DNA from: Modestobacter marinus
Lineage (GTDB): Bacteria; Actinomycetota; Actinomycetes; Mycobacteriales; Geodermatophilaceae
Reading direction: 5' to 3'
DNA: 64,000 bases
NCBI RefSeq assembly: GCF_019799945.1
Contig: NZ_JABGCH010000021.1
Span: 31,309 to 95,308 of the forward strand
Under the pieces are notes generated by a model. That model made no database searches and was not told the DNA's origin. It saw only the letters and a program-made list of their open reading frames with translations. The position numbers and the translations under genes are program-made. Shown one piece after another: positions 16,862-25,675 of this stretch. Position 1 is the stretch's first letter. Every line of letters begins with the position of its first letter.

Positions 16862-19800
16862 GTGGTCGGCACGACCGAACTGCGGGTCAACCTGCTGGGT
16901 GAGCTCACGGCGACGTGCGCCGGGGCGCCTCTCGACCTGGGCGGTCCACGGCAGCGCGCCGTCCTGGCCGTCCTGCTGCTCGCCCGTGGCGAGATCGTGC
17001 CCGCCGACCGCCTCGCCGAGTCCGTCTGGGGCGACCACCCGCCGGCCGACACCAGCGGCGCGCTGCAGGCCTACATCTCCCACCTGCGCCGCCGGCTCGA
17101 ACCGGGCACCGCCGCGCGCACCCGCTCGGCCGTGATCGTGCGGCAGGGGCCCGGCTACGCCGTCCGGCTGCCCGGCGACGCCGTGGACGCATGGCGGTTC
17201 GAGACCCTGGTGCTCCAGGCGGCGAGTGCGCCTCCCGCGCAGGCCGTGGAGCTGCTGGCCGAGGCGCTCGGGCTGTGGCGGGGGCCGGCCCTCGCCGACT
17301 ACACCGACGCGCCCTGGGCCGAGGCCGAGATCGGACGGCTCACCGAGCTGCGCGCCGCCGCGCGGGAAAAGCTGCTCGCCGCCCGCCTGGACCTCGGCGA
17401 GGCCGCGCTGCTCATCCCCGACCTGGAGGCCATGGTCGCCGAGGAACCCCTGCGGGAGGAGCGCTGGCGACTGCTCGCCCTCGCCCTCTACCGGTCCGAC
17501 CGGCAGGCCGACGCCCTCGCCGCGCTCCGCCGGGCGCGCGCCACGCTGGCCGACGAGCTCGGCGTCGACCCCGGCCCGGCGCTGCGCGAGCTGGAGGACG
17601 CCGTCCTGGCCCAGTCGCCCGCGCTGCGGGGGCCGCCGCGGCGCGCGCCCGGGCCGGCACCGCGCCCGCCGGCCGCCCGGGCGGTGCCCGACGACCTGGC
17701 CGACCGCGACCGTGAGCTCGCCGCGGTCGGAGAGGCCCTGGACGGGCTCGCCGAGGGCCGCCCCGGGCTGCTGCTGGTCGAGGGACCGGCCGGCATCGGC
17801 AAGACGCGGCTGCTGGCCGAGGCCCGCCGACTGGCGGCCGAGCGCTCCGTGCGGGTGCTCACCGCCCGCGGCAGCCCGCTGGAGAAGGCGTTCGGCTTCG
17901 GCGCCGTCCGGCAGCTGTTCGAGCCCGAGCTCACGGCGGCCGACCGGCGCGAGGAGCTGCTCAGCGGTGCCGCAGCCCCGGCCCGCGCGGTCTTCGACCT
18001 GACCCCGGGCGAGGCCCAGGAGGGCTCCTTCGCCGCGCTGCACGGGCTGTACTGGCTGGCGGTCAAGCTCACCGTCGCCGGCCCGCTGCTGCTGTCCGTC
18101 GACGACCTGCAGTGGTGCGACAGCGCGTCGCTGCGCTGCCTGGCCTACCTGGTCCGCCGGCTGGACGACGTCCCGGTGCTGGTCGTGGGCACGGTCCGGA
18201 CCGGGGAACAGCACGAGGACGAGGAGCTGCTCGCCGAGCTGGCGCTGGAGCCCACGGCGGTCGTCGTCCGTCCCGCTCCGCTGTCGCCGGAGGCGACGAC
18301 CCGCATCGTCGGCCGCCGGCTGGGGGAGCCGGTGTCGCCGCTGTTCGCCCGCGCCTGCCACCGGACCACCTCGGGCAACCCGCTGCTGCTGCGGCAGCTG
18401 CTGCGCGGGTTGGAGGCCGACCGGGTGCGGCCCGACGCCGCGCATGCGGACACCGTCGTCGCCGTCGGCTCCCGGGCGGTGTCCAGCATGGTGCTGGTCC
18501 GGCTCCGCCGGGTCCCGCCCGACGTCCCCGCGGTGGCCCGGGCGGCGGCCGTGCTCGGGGACGGCGCACCGCTCCCGGTCGTCGCCGCGCTGGCCGGGCT
18601 GCCCGAGCAGCAGACGGCGGCGGCCCTCGCCGTCCTGGCCCGGGTCGAGATCGTCAAGGACGAGCAGCCGCTGGCCTTCGTCCACCCGCTGGTCCGCGAC
18701 GCCGTGTACCGCGACCTGCCGGCCGCCGAGCGCGGGCTGCGGCACGAGGAGGCGGCCCGGCTGCTGCGCGCGGCCGGCGCCAGCGACGAGCAGGTCGCGG
18801 CCCACCTGCTGCTCGCCCCGCCGCGCGCCGACGAGGGCACCACCGAGGTGCTACGCCGGGCGGCGCGGACCGCGGCCGACCGGGGCGCCTCCGACAGCGC
18901 CGTGACCTACCTGCGGCGGGCGCTCACCGAGCCGCCGTCGCTGCGGTCGCTGCCCGACGTGCTGATCGAGCTGGGGACGGTCGAGGCGCTGGTCGACGGC
19001 GCCTCCAGCACCGGCCACCTGCTGCGGGCCTACGCGCTGGTCGACGACGCGCGGACCCGTGCGGACCTGGCGATCGTGATCGCCCGTACCCACGTCTTCG
19101 CCAGCCCGCCGGGCACCGCCACCGCCTTCGCCCGGGAGGCCGGTGCGGTGCTGCCGGCCGAGCTGACCGACCACCGGCAGGCGCTGGTCGCGCTGGAACG
19201 GACCAGCGGCTACATGCATGGCCTGGACCCCGCCGTGTGGCGGACGCCGACGCCCCCGGAGCCGGAGGGGGACGGCGACGGGGCCCGGATGCTCGCCGCC
19301 TCGCTGGCGTTCGAGACCACCCTGGCCGGGCAGGACCGGGCCCGCGCCGTCGAGCTGGCCCGCGCCGCCCTCGCCGGGGACCGGCTGTGGACCGTCGACA
19401 GCGGGCTGTTTTGGATCGTGGCCGCCGTCGTCCGGGTGCTCGCCGACGACGACCTCGGGGACTTCTGGCACCGGGCCCGGGCGGCGGCCCACGCGCAGGG
19501 GTCGCTGTTCGCCGTGCACTCGACCAACCTCTGGCAGGGGTTCTGGCACTGGCGGCGGGGTGAGCTGGACGAGGCGCTCACCTGCCTGCGGGATGCCCTC
19601 GACCAGTCCCAGATGTGGGGCGGCACCGAGCTCGGCGACTCGTACACCCGGGCCTTCGAGATCGCCTGCCACCTCGACCGCGGGGACCTCCCCGCCGCCC
19701 GCCGGGCCGCGGACGCCGGGCTGGCCGGGCCGCACCCCGGGGAAGGAGGCCGGCTGCTCCAGCACGGTGTCGCCCGGCTGCTCGTCGCGGAGGGCAGGTA

Positions 19801-20455
19801 CGAGGAGGCCCTTGGCACCGTCGTGCGCATCCCCGCGCCCGTGCCGATCCCGAACCCGGTGTGGCACCCCTGGCGGGGCACCGGCGCGCTGGCGCTGGCC
19901 GGCCTCGGCCGCACCGACGAGGCGGTGGAGCTGGCGGAGGAGGAGGTCCGGCTGCTGCGGCGGTGGGGTGCGCCCAGCCATCTCGGCGCCGCGCTGCGCC
20001 TGCTCGGTGAGCTGCGCGGCCCGGCGGGGCTGGCCGACCTGCGCGAGGCGGTGGAGGTGCTGACGCCCACCTCGGCCGCGGTCGAGCTGGGCCGGGCGGG
20101 CTGCGCGCTGGGCCGCCGTCCGGACGTGCCCGACGAGGAGGCGGAGCCGTTGCTGCGCGCCGCGAGCGAGACCGCGCACCAGCGGGGCGCGGCGGGGGTC
20201 CTCGCGGAGGCCTGCGCGGCGCTCGAGGCGCGTGGGCTGGCCGACGAGCCCCGGCCCGCCGCCGAGCACCTGTCCACGACCGAGCGCCGCATCCTCGACC
20301 TGACCGCGGCCGGCCTCGACGTCCGCGAGGTCGCCGAGCGGCTGTACCTCGCGCCGGGCACGGTCAACTCGGTGCTGCAGGCCGCGGACGGCGACCGCCT
20401 CAAGTTCCTCTCAAGTCCGCCGACCGACGCTGTCCACCGCGCTGAGACGAGGTGA
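16862..20455 (+). CDS. AfsR/SARP-like transcriptional regulator with AAA ATPase domain
   Basis: The 1197-residue protein begins with an OmpR/PhoB-type winged helix (residues about 4-95, AYISHLRRRLEPG) and the bacterial transcriptional activator domain (about 100-245). An AAA ATPase follows, with Walker A GPAGIGKT near 307-314 and a Walker B LLLSVDDLQWCD near 400-412, then a long helical repeat region. The C-terminus starts like a LuxR helix-turn-helix (LSTTERRILDLTAAGLDVREVAERLYLAPGTV split over residues about 1138-1169) but its recognition helix and end are not typical. GTG 16862 follows GAAGGGTGG. The stop overlaps the next gene (GTGA), so it is co-expressed with, and probably controls, the FAD-linked oxidoreductases. 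Confidence 0.85.
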   Translation: MVGTTELRVNLLGELTATCAGAPLDLGGPRQRAVLAVLLLARGEIVPADRLAESVWGDHPPADTSGALQAYISHLRRRLEPGTAARTRSAVIVRQGPGYAVRLPGDAVDAWRFETLVLQAASAPPAQAVELLAEALGLWRGPALADYTDAPWAEAEIGRLTELRAAAREKLLAARLDLGEAALLIPDLEAMVAEEPLREERWRLLALALYRSDRQADALAALRRARATLADELGVDPGPALRELEDAVLAQSPALRGPPRRAPGPAPRPPAARAVPDDLADRDRELAAVGEALDGLAEGRPGLLLVEGPAGIGKTRLLAEARRLAAERSVRVLTARGSPLEKAFGFGAVRQLFEPELTAADRREELLSGAAAPARAVFDLTPGEAQEGSFAALHGLYWLAVKLTVAGPLLLSVDDLQWCDSASLRCLAYLVRRLDDVPVLVVGTVRTGEQHEDEELLAELALEPTAVVVRPAPLSPEATTRIVGRRLGEPVSPLFARACHRTTSGNPLLLRQLLRGLEADRVRPDAAHADTVVAVGSRAVSSMVLVRLRRVPPDVPAVARAAAVLGDGAPLPVVAALAGLPEQQTAAALAVLARVEIVKDEQPLAFVHPLVRDAVYRDLPAAERGLRHEEAARLLRAAGASDEQVAAHLLLAPPRADEGTTEVLRRAARTAADRGASDSAVTYLRRALTEPPSLRSLPDVLIELGTVEALVDGASSTGHLLRAYALVDDARTRADLAIVIARTHVFASPPGTATAFAREAGAVLPAELTDHRQALVALERTSGYMHGLDPAVWRTPTPPEPEGDGDGARMLAASLAFETTLAGQDRARAVELARAALAGDRLWTVDSGLFWIVAAVVRVLADDDLGDFWHRARAAAHAQGSLFAVHSTNLWQGFWHWRRGELDEALTCLRDALDQSQMWGGTELGDSYTRAFEIACHLDRGDLPAARRAADAGLAGPHPGEGGRLLQHGVARLLVAEGRYEEALGTVVRIPAPVPIPNPVWHPWRGTGALALAGLGRTDEAVELAEEEVRLLRRWGAPSHLGAALRLLGELRGPAGLADLREAVEVLTPTSAAVELGRAGCALGRRPDVPDEEAEPLLRAASETAHQRGAAGVLAEACAALEARGLADEPRPAAEHLSTTERRILDLTAAGLDVREVAERLYLAPGTVNSVLQAADGDRLKFLSSPPTDAVHRAETR

Positions 20456-21846
20456 CCGTGACGCAGCAGCAGAGGCCGATCCCCGCCCGCATCCGGGCGG
20501 AGGGCCTGCGTGGGCTGTGCGGGGGATCGGTGCACCTGCCCGGTGACCCGGCCTACGACATGGCCCGCTCGCCGTGGAACCTGCAGCTGTCCGACCACCC
20601 GGCCGCGGTGGTCTACCCGGCGTTCCCGGACGAGGTGGCCGACGTCCTGCGCACGGCCTGCGCGGCCGGGCTGTCGGTGGCGCCGCAGGGGACCGGGCAC
20701 GGCGCGCCGCCCCTGCACGGCCACCTGACCGAGGCCGTGCTGCTGCGCACCTCGGCGATGAGCGAGCTCGTGGTGGACGTCGGCCGGCGCAGCGCGCGGG
20801 TCGGCGCGGGCGTGCTGTGGGGGGACCTCACCGACGCCGCCGGACGGGTCGGGCTGGCCGCCCGGCACCCGTCGTCCCCGGACGTCGGCGTCGTCGGGTA
20901 CTCACTCGGCGGCGGCATCGGCTGGTACGCGCGCCGGCTCGGGCTGCAGTGCAACGCGGTCACCGCGGTCGAGCTGGTGCTCGCCGACGGCACCTTCGTC
21001 CGGGCCACCGCCGACGACGACGCCGACCTGTTCTGGGCGCTGCGCGGCGGGGCGGCCCCGCTGGGCGTCGTGACCGCGCTGGAGTTCGACCTGTTCCCGC
21101 TCGACACCGTCGTCGCGGGCTTCCTGGCCTGGGACTGGACCGCCGTCGACCGGGTGCTGCCGGCCTGGGTGGCGTGGTGCGCCGACGCGCCGGAGGAGGC
21201 GACCACCGCCTTCCGGCTGCTGGAGGTCCCGTCGGCGGAGGAGTTCCCCGCGCACCTGCGCGGGCGGCGGCTGGCGATGGTGGACGGCGCCGTCCTGGGG
21301 GACGACGGGTCCGCCGCCGACGTCCTCGCCCCGCTGCGGGCGCTCGCCCCGGAGCTCGACACCGTCGCCCGGGTGGCCGCCGCGTCGCTCGCCCGGCTGC
21401 ACCTGGACCCCGAGGGGCCGACGCCGGCCTACGCCAGCAGCACGCTCGTCGCCGGCCTGCCCGACGCCGCGATCGGCGCAGTCATCGACGCCGTGGGCCC
21501 CGGCTCGGGCACCCGGCTGGCCGCCGCCGAGCTGCGCCAGCTCGGTGGCGTGCTGTCCCGGCCGGACCCGGACGGCGGCGCGCTGTCCTTCCTCGACGGG
21601 GCCTTCCTCGCCCTCGGTCTGGGCCTCGAGGGCGGGCCGGAGGACTGGCCGCAGCAGCGGGCCGCCGCGGCCCGCTTTCTCTCCGCGCTGGAGCCGTGGG
21701 CGACCGGCCGGCACTACCTGCCGATGCTCGACGAGCCGGTCGACACCCGGAAGGTCTTCCCGCCCGGGGTGCACGCCCGGCTGTCGGCGATCCGGCACAG
21801 CGTGGACCCCCGCGGGCTGTTCGTCGCGCCGCACGCCCTGGCTTGA
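20452..21846 (+). CDS. FAD-linked oxidoreductase (berberine-bridge/6-hydroxynicotine oxidase type)
   Basis: The product has 464 residues. The FAD-binding PCMH domain covers about 25-215, with PQGTGHGAPPLHG, DVGVVGYSLGGGIGWYARRLG and DADLFWALRGGAAPLGVVT; the end RHSVDPRGLFVAPHAL is the usual C-terminus. Such enzymes oxidise alcohols, amines or sugars and feed electrons to oxygen. The residues that would carry the covalent flavin (His in GTGHG) are present; the cysteine of bicovalent enzymes is not obvious. The gene overlaps the regulator by 4 bases. GTG 20452 and GTG 20458 are both possible starts. Confidence 0.88.
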   Translation: MTVTQQQRPIPARIRAEGLRGLCGGSVHLPGDPAYDMARSPWNLQLSDHPAAVVYPAFPDEVADVLRTACAAGLSVAPQGTGHGAPPLHGHLTEAVLLRTSAMSELVVDVGRRSARVGAGVLWGDLTDAAGRVGLAARHPSSPDVGVVGYSLGGGIGWYARRLGLQCNAVTAVELVLADGTFVRATADDDADLFWALRGGAAPLGVVTALEFDLFPLDTVVAGFLAWDWTAVDRVLPAWVAWCADAPEEATTAFRLLEVPSAEEFPAHLRGRRLAMVDGAVLGDDGSAADVLAPLRALAPELDTVARVAAASLARLHLDPEGPTPAYASSTLVAGLPDAAIGAVIDAVGPGSGTRLAAAELRQLGGVLSRPDPDGGALSFLDGAFLALGLGLEGGPEDWPQQRAAAARFLSALEPWATGRHYLPMLDEPVDTRKVFPPGVHARLSAIRHSVDPRGLFVAPHALA

Positions 21847-21943
21847 GCCCCGCCGCCAAGGACGGCTCAAGAGCCCGGCAAGACCGCGGCGGCACCGTCC
21901 CTCCAGACGTCATCCGGACGTCGCCCCGGACCTGGAGGATCCC

Positions 21944-23341
21944 GTGACCTCACTCCTCGACACCGCCGTCGACGAGACCACCGCCGTCGACGCCCCGTTC
22001 GACGTGCTCGACGCCGTCCTGACCGGCTCGGTGCACACGCCCGACGACCCCGGCTACGGCCCGCTGGTCTCGCCGTGGAACCTCGCCGTGCCCGTGCAGC
22101 CGGCCGCCGTGGTCGACGCGCGGACGGCGCAGGACGTCGCCACGGCGGTGCGCTTCGCTGGCGCCTTCGGGTTGCGCGTCGGCGTCCAGGCCACCGGCCA
22201 CGGCGCCGTACCCGGCATCACCGGGGACCTGCTGATCTCCACCAAGGGCCTGGACGAGCTCACCGTGCACCCGGAGGGCTGGGCCCGGGTGGGCGCCGGC
22301 GTGAAGTGGCTCCGGGTCATCGAGGCCGCGGCCCCGCTCGGGCTCGCCCCGCTCAACGGGTCCTCCAGCGACGTCGGTGTCGTCGGCTACACCACCGGCG
22401 GCGGCGTGGGCCCGATGACGCGGACGCACGGCCTGGCCGCCGACCGGGTTCGCGCGTTCGACGTCGTCACCGGCGACGGCGTGCTGCGCCGGGTGACCCC
22501 CACCGAGCACCCCGACCTGTTCTGGGCGCTGCGCGGCGGCAAGGGCACGACCGGCATCGTCACCGCCGTCGAGTTCGACCTGCTGCGCATGTCCACCTTC
22601 TACGGCGGCGCCATCTACTTCGACGGCGCGGACACCGCCCGGGTGGTCGAGGCGTGGCGGCACTGGTCGGCGACCCTGCCGGAGGAGGGGACGACGTCCT
22701 TCGTCATCTTCCAGCTGCCGCCGCTGGAGTTCGTGCCGCCGCCGCTGGCCGGGCGGATGACCCTCGGCGTCCGGTTCCTGTGGACCGGCGACCCGGCGGA
22801 GGGCGCGCGGCTGCTCGACCAGCTGCGCGCGGTCGCCCCGGTGGTCCTGGACGACGCCGCGCTGAAGCCGTACACCGCCGTCGACTCGGTGCACGCCGAC
22901 CCGGTCGACCCGATGCCGGTGATCGACCCCGCGATCCTGCTGCGCGACTTCCCGGCCGAGGCGGCCGAGCTGCTGCTCGCCGTCGCCGGACCCGGCTCGG
23001 GGTCGCCGCAGGTGCTGGTCGAGGTGCGCCAGCTGGGCGGGGCGTACGCCCGCGAGGCCGAGCACCCCAACGCCTTCGACCACCGCGCCGCCCGCTACAG
23101 CGTGCTCGTCGTCGGCATGGCACCCGACCCGGCGGCCCCGGGGCACGCCGAGGCGGTCTTCAGCGCCCTCGCCGACTGGGACACCGGCACCGTGTGGCCC
23201 AACTTCGGCCCGGTGCACGACGCGCGGTCGGCCCGGCGGGCCTACGGCGAGGCGACCCGGCGGCGTCTCGCCGAGATCGTGGCGGCCTACGACCCGGACG
23301 GCGTCCTGACGCTGGGCCGCTGGACCCGGGAGACCGACTAG
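21944..23341 (+). CDS. FAD-linked oxidoreductase, second paralogue; TAG stop
   Basis: The 465-residue protein is a close relative of the gene just upstream, sharing GTGHGAVPG in the form QATGHGAVPG, DVGVVGYTTGGGVGPMTRTHG and PDLFWALRGGKGTTGIVT. It belongs to the FAD-binding PCMH oxidases; substrate unknown. GTG 21944 follows a good Shine-Dalgarno GGAGG. The pair probably arose by duplication and now act in one pathway. The gene ends with TAG, which in an organism with UAG-reading tRNA-Sec is notable, and a strong hairpin begins 8 bases after it. The end DPDGVLTLGRW at residues about 449-459 looks like the natural C-terminus. Confidence 0.9.
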   Translation: MTSLLDTAVDETTAVDAPFDVLDAVLTGSVHTPDDPGYGPLVSPWNLAVPVQPAAVVDARTAQDVATAVRFAGAFGLRVGVQATGHGAVPGITGDLLISTKGLDELTVHPEGWARVGAGVKWLRVIEAAAPLGLAPLNGSSSDVGVVGYTTGGGVGPMTRTHGLAADRVRAFDVVTGDGVLRRVTPTEHPDLFWALRGGKGTTGIVTAVEFDLLRMSTFYGGAIYFDGADTARVVEAWRHWSATLPEEGTTSFVIFQLPPLEFVPPPLAGRMTLGVRFLWTGDPAEGARLLDQLRAVAPVVLDDAALKPYTAVDSVHADPVDPMPVIDPAILLRDFPAEAAELLLAVAGPGSGSPQVLVEVRQLGGAYAREAEHPNAFDHRAARYSVLVVGMAPDPAAPGHAEAVFSALADWDTGTVWPNFGPVHDARSARRAYGEATRRRLAEIVAAYDPDGVLTLGRWTRETD

Positions 23342-23348
23342 CGTGAAC

Positions 23349-23378
23349 CCCCGGTCCGGCGGGACCGCCGGACCGGGG
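23349..23378 (+). terminator. Perfect hairpin 8 bases after a TAG stop
   Basis: CCCCGGTCCGGC at 23349-23360 pairs fully with 23367-23378 around the loop GGGACC. It is most simply a terminator or attenuator between the oxidoreductase and the next small gene. Because it directly follows TAG, with its G-starting loop 19 bases after the codon, it also meets the crude geometry of a bacterial SECIS. Confidence 0.6.
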
Positions 23379-23401
23379 ATCCAGCCTGAGCGGAGTCCGC
23401 C

Positions 23402-23707
23402 ATGACCTACGGGTTCGTCATGGACGTGCCGGCGCCGATCGAGCTCTACGACGCCCTGCACGCGGAGATCGGGCGCCGGAGCGAGGGCCGGGACGACGGC
23501 CTGCTGCTCCACCTCGGCCGGGCCACCGACGACGGCTTCCAGGTCCTCGAGATCTGGGAGTCGAAGGAGCACTGCGACCGGTACGACGCCGAGGTCGTCG
23601 CTCCCGCGCTCGCCGAGCTGGCGGACGGGCAACCCGCCGCGCAGCCGGCGAAGCAGGAGTTCGAGCCGCGCGGGCTGGTCATCCCCGGCGCCGCCGTCAG
23701 GGTGTGA
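23402..23707 (+). CDS. Small protein of the dimeric alpha-beta barrel type
   Basis: The 101-residue product begins MTYGFVMDVPAPIELYDALHAEI and contains GLLLHLGRATDDGFQVLEIWESKEHCDRY, the typical look of ABM-like or monooxygenase-like barrel proteins. No catalytic residues can be assigned. It follows the two oxidoreductases on the same strand and overlaps the convergent next gene by 11 bases. It may help turnover or protect against a reactive product of the oxidoreductases; that is inference from position only. Confidence 0.7.
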   Translation: MTYGFVMDVPAPIELYDALHAEIGRRSEGRDDGLLLHLGRATDDGFQVLEIWESKEHCDRYDAEVVAPALAELADGQPAAQPAKQEFEPRGLVIPGAAVRV

Positions 23708-24017
23708 CGGCCGCGCCGGACGCCACCTTGTAGTGGCTCACCGTGGTCTCCCGGTCGACGAGGTACCGCTCGTCCTCCGGGTAGAACACGGCCTGCTCGA
23801 CGTGGTCGCCGGCGAACGCCCGGATCGCCTCGAACGACTCCCACAGGCTGAAGGTGACGACCTCCGTCCGCCCGTCGTCGAGGTCGCGGGTGAGCATCCA
23901 GGCACCCTGGTTGCCGGGCGTCCGGCGGTACTCCGCCATCCCGGTCGCCTCGATGTAGTCGACGTAGGCGTCGCGGTCCGCGGTGCGGACCCATCCGCGC
24001 CAGATCCGGCCGATCAC
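23697..24017 (-). CDS. Antibiotic biosynthesis monooxygenase (ABM) family protein
   Basis: The 106-residue protein reads MIGRIWRGWV, then DYIEATGMAEYRRTPGNQGAW and FSLWESFEAIRAFAGDHVE, a standard ABM-domain pattern forming a dimeric ferredoxin-like barrel. Members oxidise quinones or simply bind ligands. ATG 24017 is clear. It is the last gene of the - strand set ybaK-like/ABM, separated from ybaK by 13 bases, and its end overlaps the + strand gene at 23697-23707. Confidence 0.85.
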   Translation of the reverse strand: MIGRIWRGWVRTADRDAYVDYIEATGMAEYRRTPGNQGAWMLTRDLDDGRTEVVTFSLWESFEAIRAFAGDHVEQAVFYPEDERYLVDRETTVSHYKVASGAAVTP

Positions 24018-24030
24018 AGCGGTCCTCCGT

Positions 24031-24507
24031 TCAGGAGACTGCGGCCTCCAGGCCGCCGGTGACCCGCACCAGGTCGGTGTAGGTCACCGAGATCATCGTG
24101 TGGTGGTCGCCGCCGCCGGCCCACAGCAGCGGGTGTGCGGACAGGTCGACGTCGACGACGGTGCGCAGCCGGGACGGGTGGCCGACGGGCGCGACCCCGC
24201 CGACCTCCTGGCCGGTGGCCGCGAGCACGAACTCCGGTGTCGCCCGCCGGACGCGCGCGGCGCCGACGAGCGCGGCCACCTTGCCGGTGTCGACGCGGTG
24301 CGCGCCGCTGGCCAGCACGAGCAGGGGAACGCCGTCGGCGTCGAACACCAGGCTGTTGGCGATCGCGCCGACCTCGCAGCCCAGGACCCGAGCGGCCGCG
24401 GCCGCCGTGGGCACCGGCTCGTCGAACCGGCGCACCTCGGCGTCGACGCCCCCGGCGCGCAGCGCCGCGACCACCCGCCCGACCGCACTCACCGGTTCAC
24501 CGCTCAC
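24031..24507 (-). CDS. YbaK/EbsC family aminoacyl-tRNA deacylase
   Basis: YbaK-type proteins hydrolyse mischarged tRNA such as Cys-tRNA-Pro. The 158-residue product has AAAARVLGCEVGAIANSLVF (residues about 33-52) and the conserved GGVAPVGHPSRLRTVVDVDL, with the Gly-Gly-Val/Ile-x-Pro-x-Gly-His loop typical of the family. GTG 24507 is taken as start, because the frame beyond it lies in a repeated intergenic element; the start itself lies in the last bases of that element. Substrate specificity is not certain. Confidence 0.85.
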   Translation of the reverse strand: MSGEPVSAVGRVVAALRAGGVDAEVRRFDEPVPTAAAAARVLGCEVGAIANSLVFDADGVPLLVLASGAHRVDTGKVAALVGAARVRRATPEFVLAATGQEVGGVAPVGHPSRLRTVVDVDLSAHPLLWAGGGDHHTMISVTYTDLVRVTGGLEAAVS

Positions 24508-24661
24508 AGCGCTGTCCGGTTCGCTCCCGCGGGGCGCTCCGCTCCTCGCTCGTTCCTCGCTGCGATGCTCACGACCCTGTCCGCTCACAACGCTGTCCGG
24601 TTCGCTCCCGGGGGCGCTCCGCTCCTCGCTCGTTCCTCGTTGCGATGCTCACGCCCCTGTC
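24501..24661. repeat. Tandem 80-81 base intergenic repeat (two units)
   Basis: Units 24501-24581 and 24582-24661 are about 95 percent alike and contain CGCTCCGCTCCTCGCTCG and TTCCTCG(C/T)TGCGATGCTCAC. A third, inverted copy of the core lies at 49204-49280 between recO and uppS. The unit supplies the start of the ybaK-like gene and the stop region of the following oxidoreductase. Confidence 0.85.
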
Positions 24662-24664
24662 CGC

Positions 24665-25630
24665 TCACAACGTGAAGACGATCTTCCCGGCCGTCCGGCC
24701 CTCGAGCATCCGCTCGAAGCCCTCCCGCGCCTGCGCCAGCGGCAGCTCCACGTCGATCTGGGGACGCACGCCGGTCACCCGGCACATCTCGATCAGGTCC
24801 TCGAGCTCCCCGCGGGTGCCCATCGTCGAGCCGATCACCGACAGCTGGGTGAAGAAGACCCGGTTGAGCTCCGCGCCGGGGTCGTAGCCGGTGGTGGCGC
24901 CGCAGGTCACCACGACCCCGCCCGGGCGCAGCGACTTGATGCTGTGCGACCAGGTCACCTTGCCGACGCTCTCCATCACGCCGTCCACCCGCTCGGGCAG
25001 CCGCGCACCGGGCTCGAACGCCTGGTCGGCACCGAGCGCCAGGGCCGCCGCCCGCTTCTCCTCGCTGCGGCCGGTCACCCACACCCGGTAGCCGGCGGTG
25101 CTGCCCAGCCGGATCAGCGCGGTCGCGACGCCGCCGCTGGCGCCCTGCACCAGGATGGTCGAACCCGGGCGCAGACCGGACTTCACGAACAGCATCCGGT
25201 AGGCGGTCAGCCACGCGGTGGGCAGGCAGGCGGCCTCGGCGAAGGACAGCTCGGCGGGCTTGGGCAGCAGGTTGCGCCGCGGCACCGCGACCCGCTCGGC
25301 GAAGGTGCCCTGGTGCAGCTCGGAGAACAGCGTCCGCTTCGGGTCCAGGGTCTCGTCGCCGGTCCAGCCGGGGCTGGCCACCACCCCGTGGACGACGACC
25401 TCGTTGCCCTCCTCGTCCACGCCGGCCGCGTCGGTCCCCAGCACCATCGGCATCCGCTCGGCCGGCAGCCCGACCCCGCGCAGGCTGAAGACGTCGTGCT
25501 GGTTCAGCGAGGCGGCCCGGACCTGCACCGTCGTCCAGCCCTCGGGCACCTCGGGCCCGGGGCGGTCACCGACCTCCAGCACCGACAGCGGGTCGTCCGG
25601 GGCGGGCGTCGAGACGAAAGCAGCGAGCAT
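24665..25630 (-). CDS. Zinc-type alcohol dehydrogenase-like / quinone oxidoreductase family protein
   Basis: A 321-residue MDR-family NADPH-dependent reductase. The N-terminal GroES-like domain has VRAASLNQHDVFSLRGVG and PMVLGTDAAGVDEEG; the Rossmann domain has VQGASGGVATALIRLGSTAG and the substrate part ends in AREGFERMLEGRTAGKIVF. The structural-zinc cysteine cluster is absent, which fits the quinone-oxidoreductase branch. ATG 25630 starts the gene; its stop is within the repeat element. Confidence 0.9.
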   Translation of the reverse strand: MLAAFVSTPAPDDPLSVLEVGDRPGPEVPEGWTTVQVRAASLNQHDVFSLRGVGLPAERMPMVLGTDAAGVDEEGNEVVVHGVVASPGWTGDETLDPKRTLFSELHQGTFAERVAVPRRNLLPKPAELSFAEAACLPTAWLTAYRMLFVKSGLRPGSTILVQGASGGVATALIRLGSTAGYRVWVTGRSEEKRAAALALGADQAFEPGARLPERVDGVMESVGKVTWSHSIKSLRPGGVVVTCGATTGYDPGAELNRVFFTQLSVIGSTMGTRGELEDLIEMCRVTGVRPQIDVELPLAQAREGFERMLEGRTAGKIVFTL

Positions 25631-25675
25631 GCAGGCAAGCTAACAGCGAGGGCAGAAATGGCCACTTCTGCCCGG

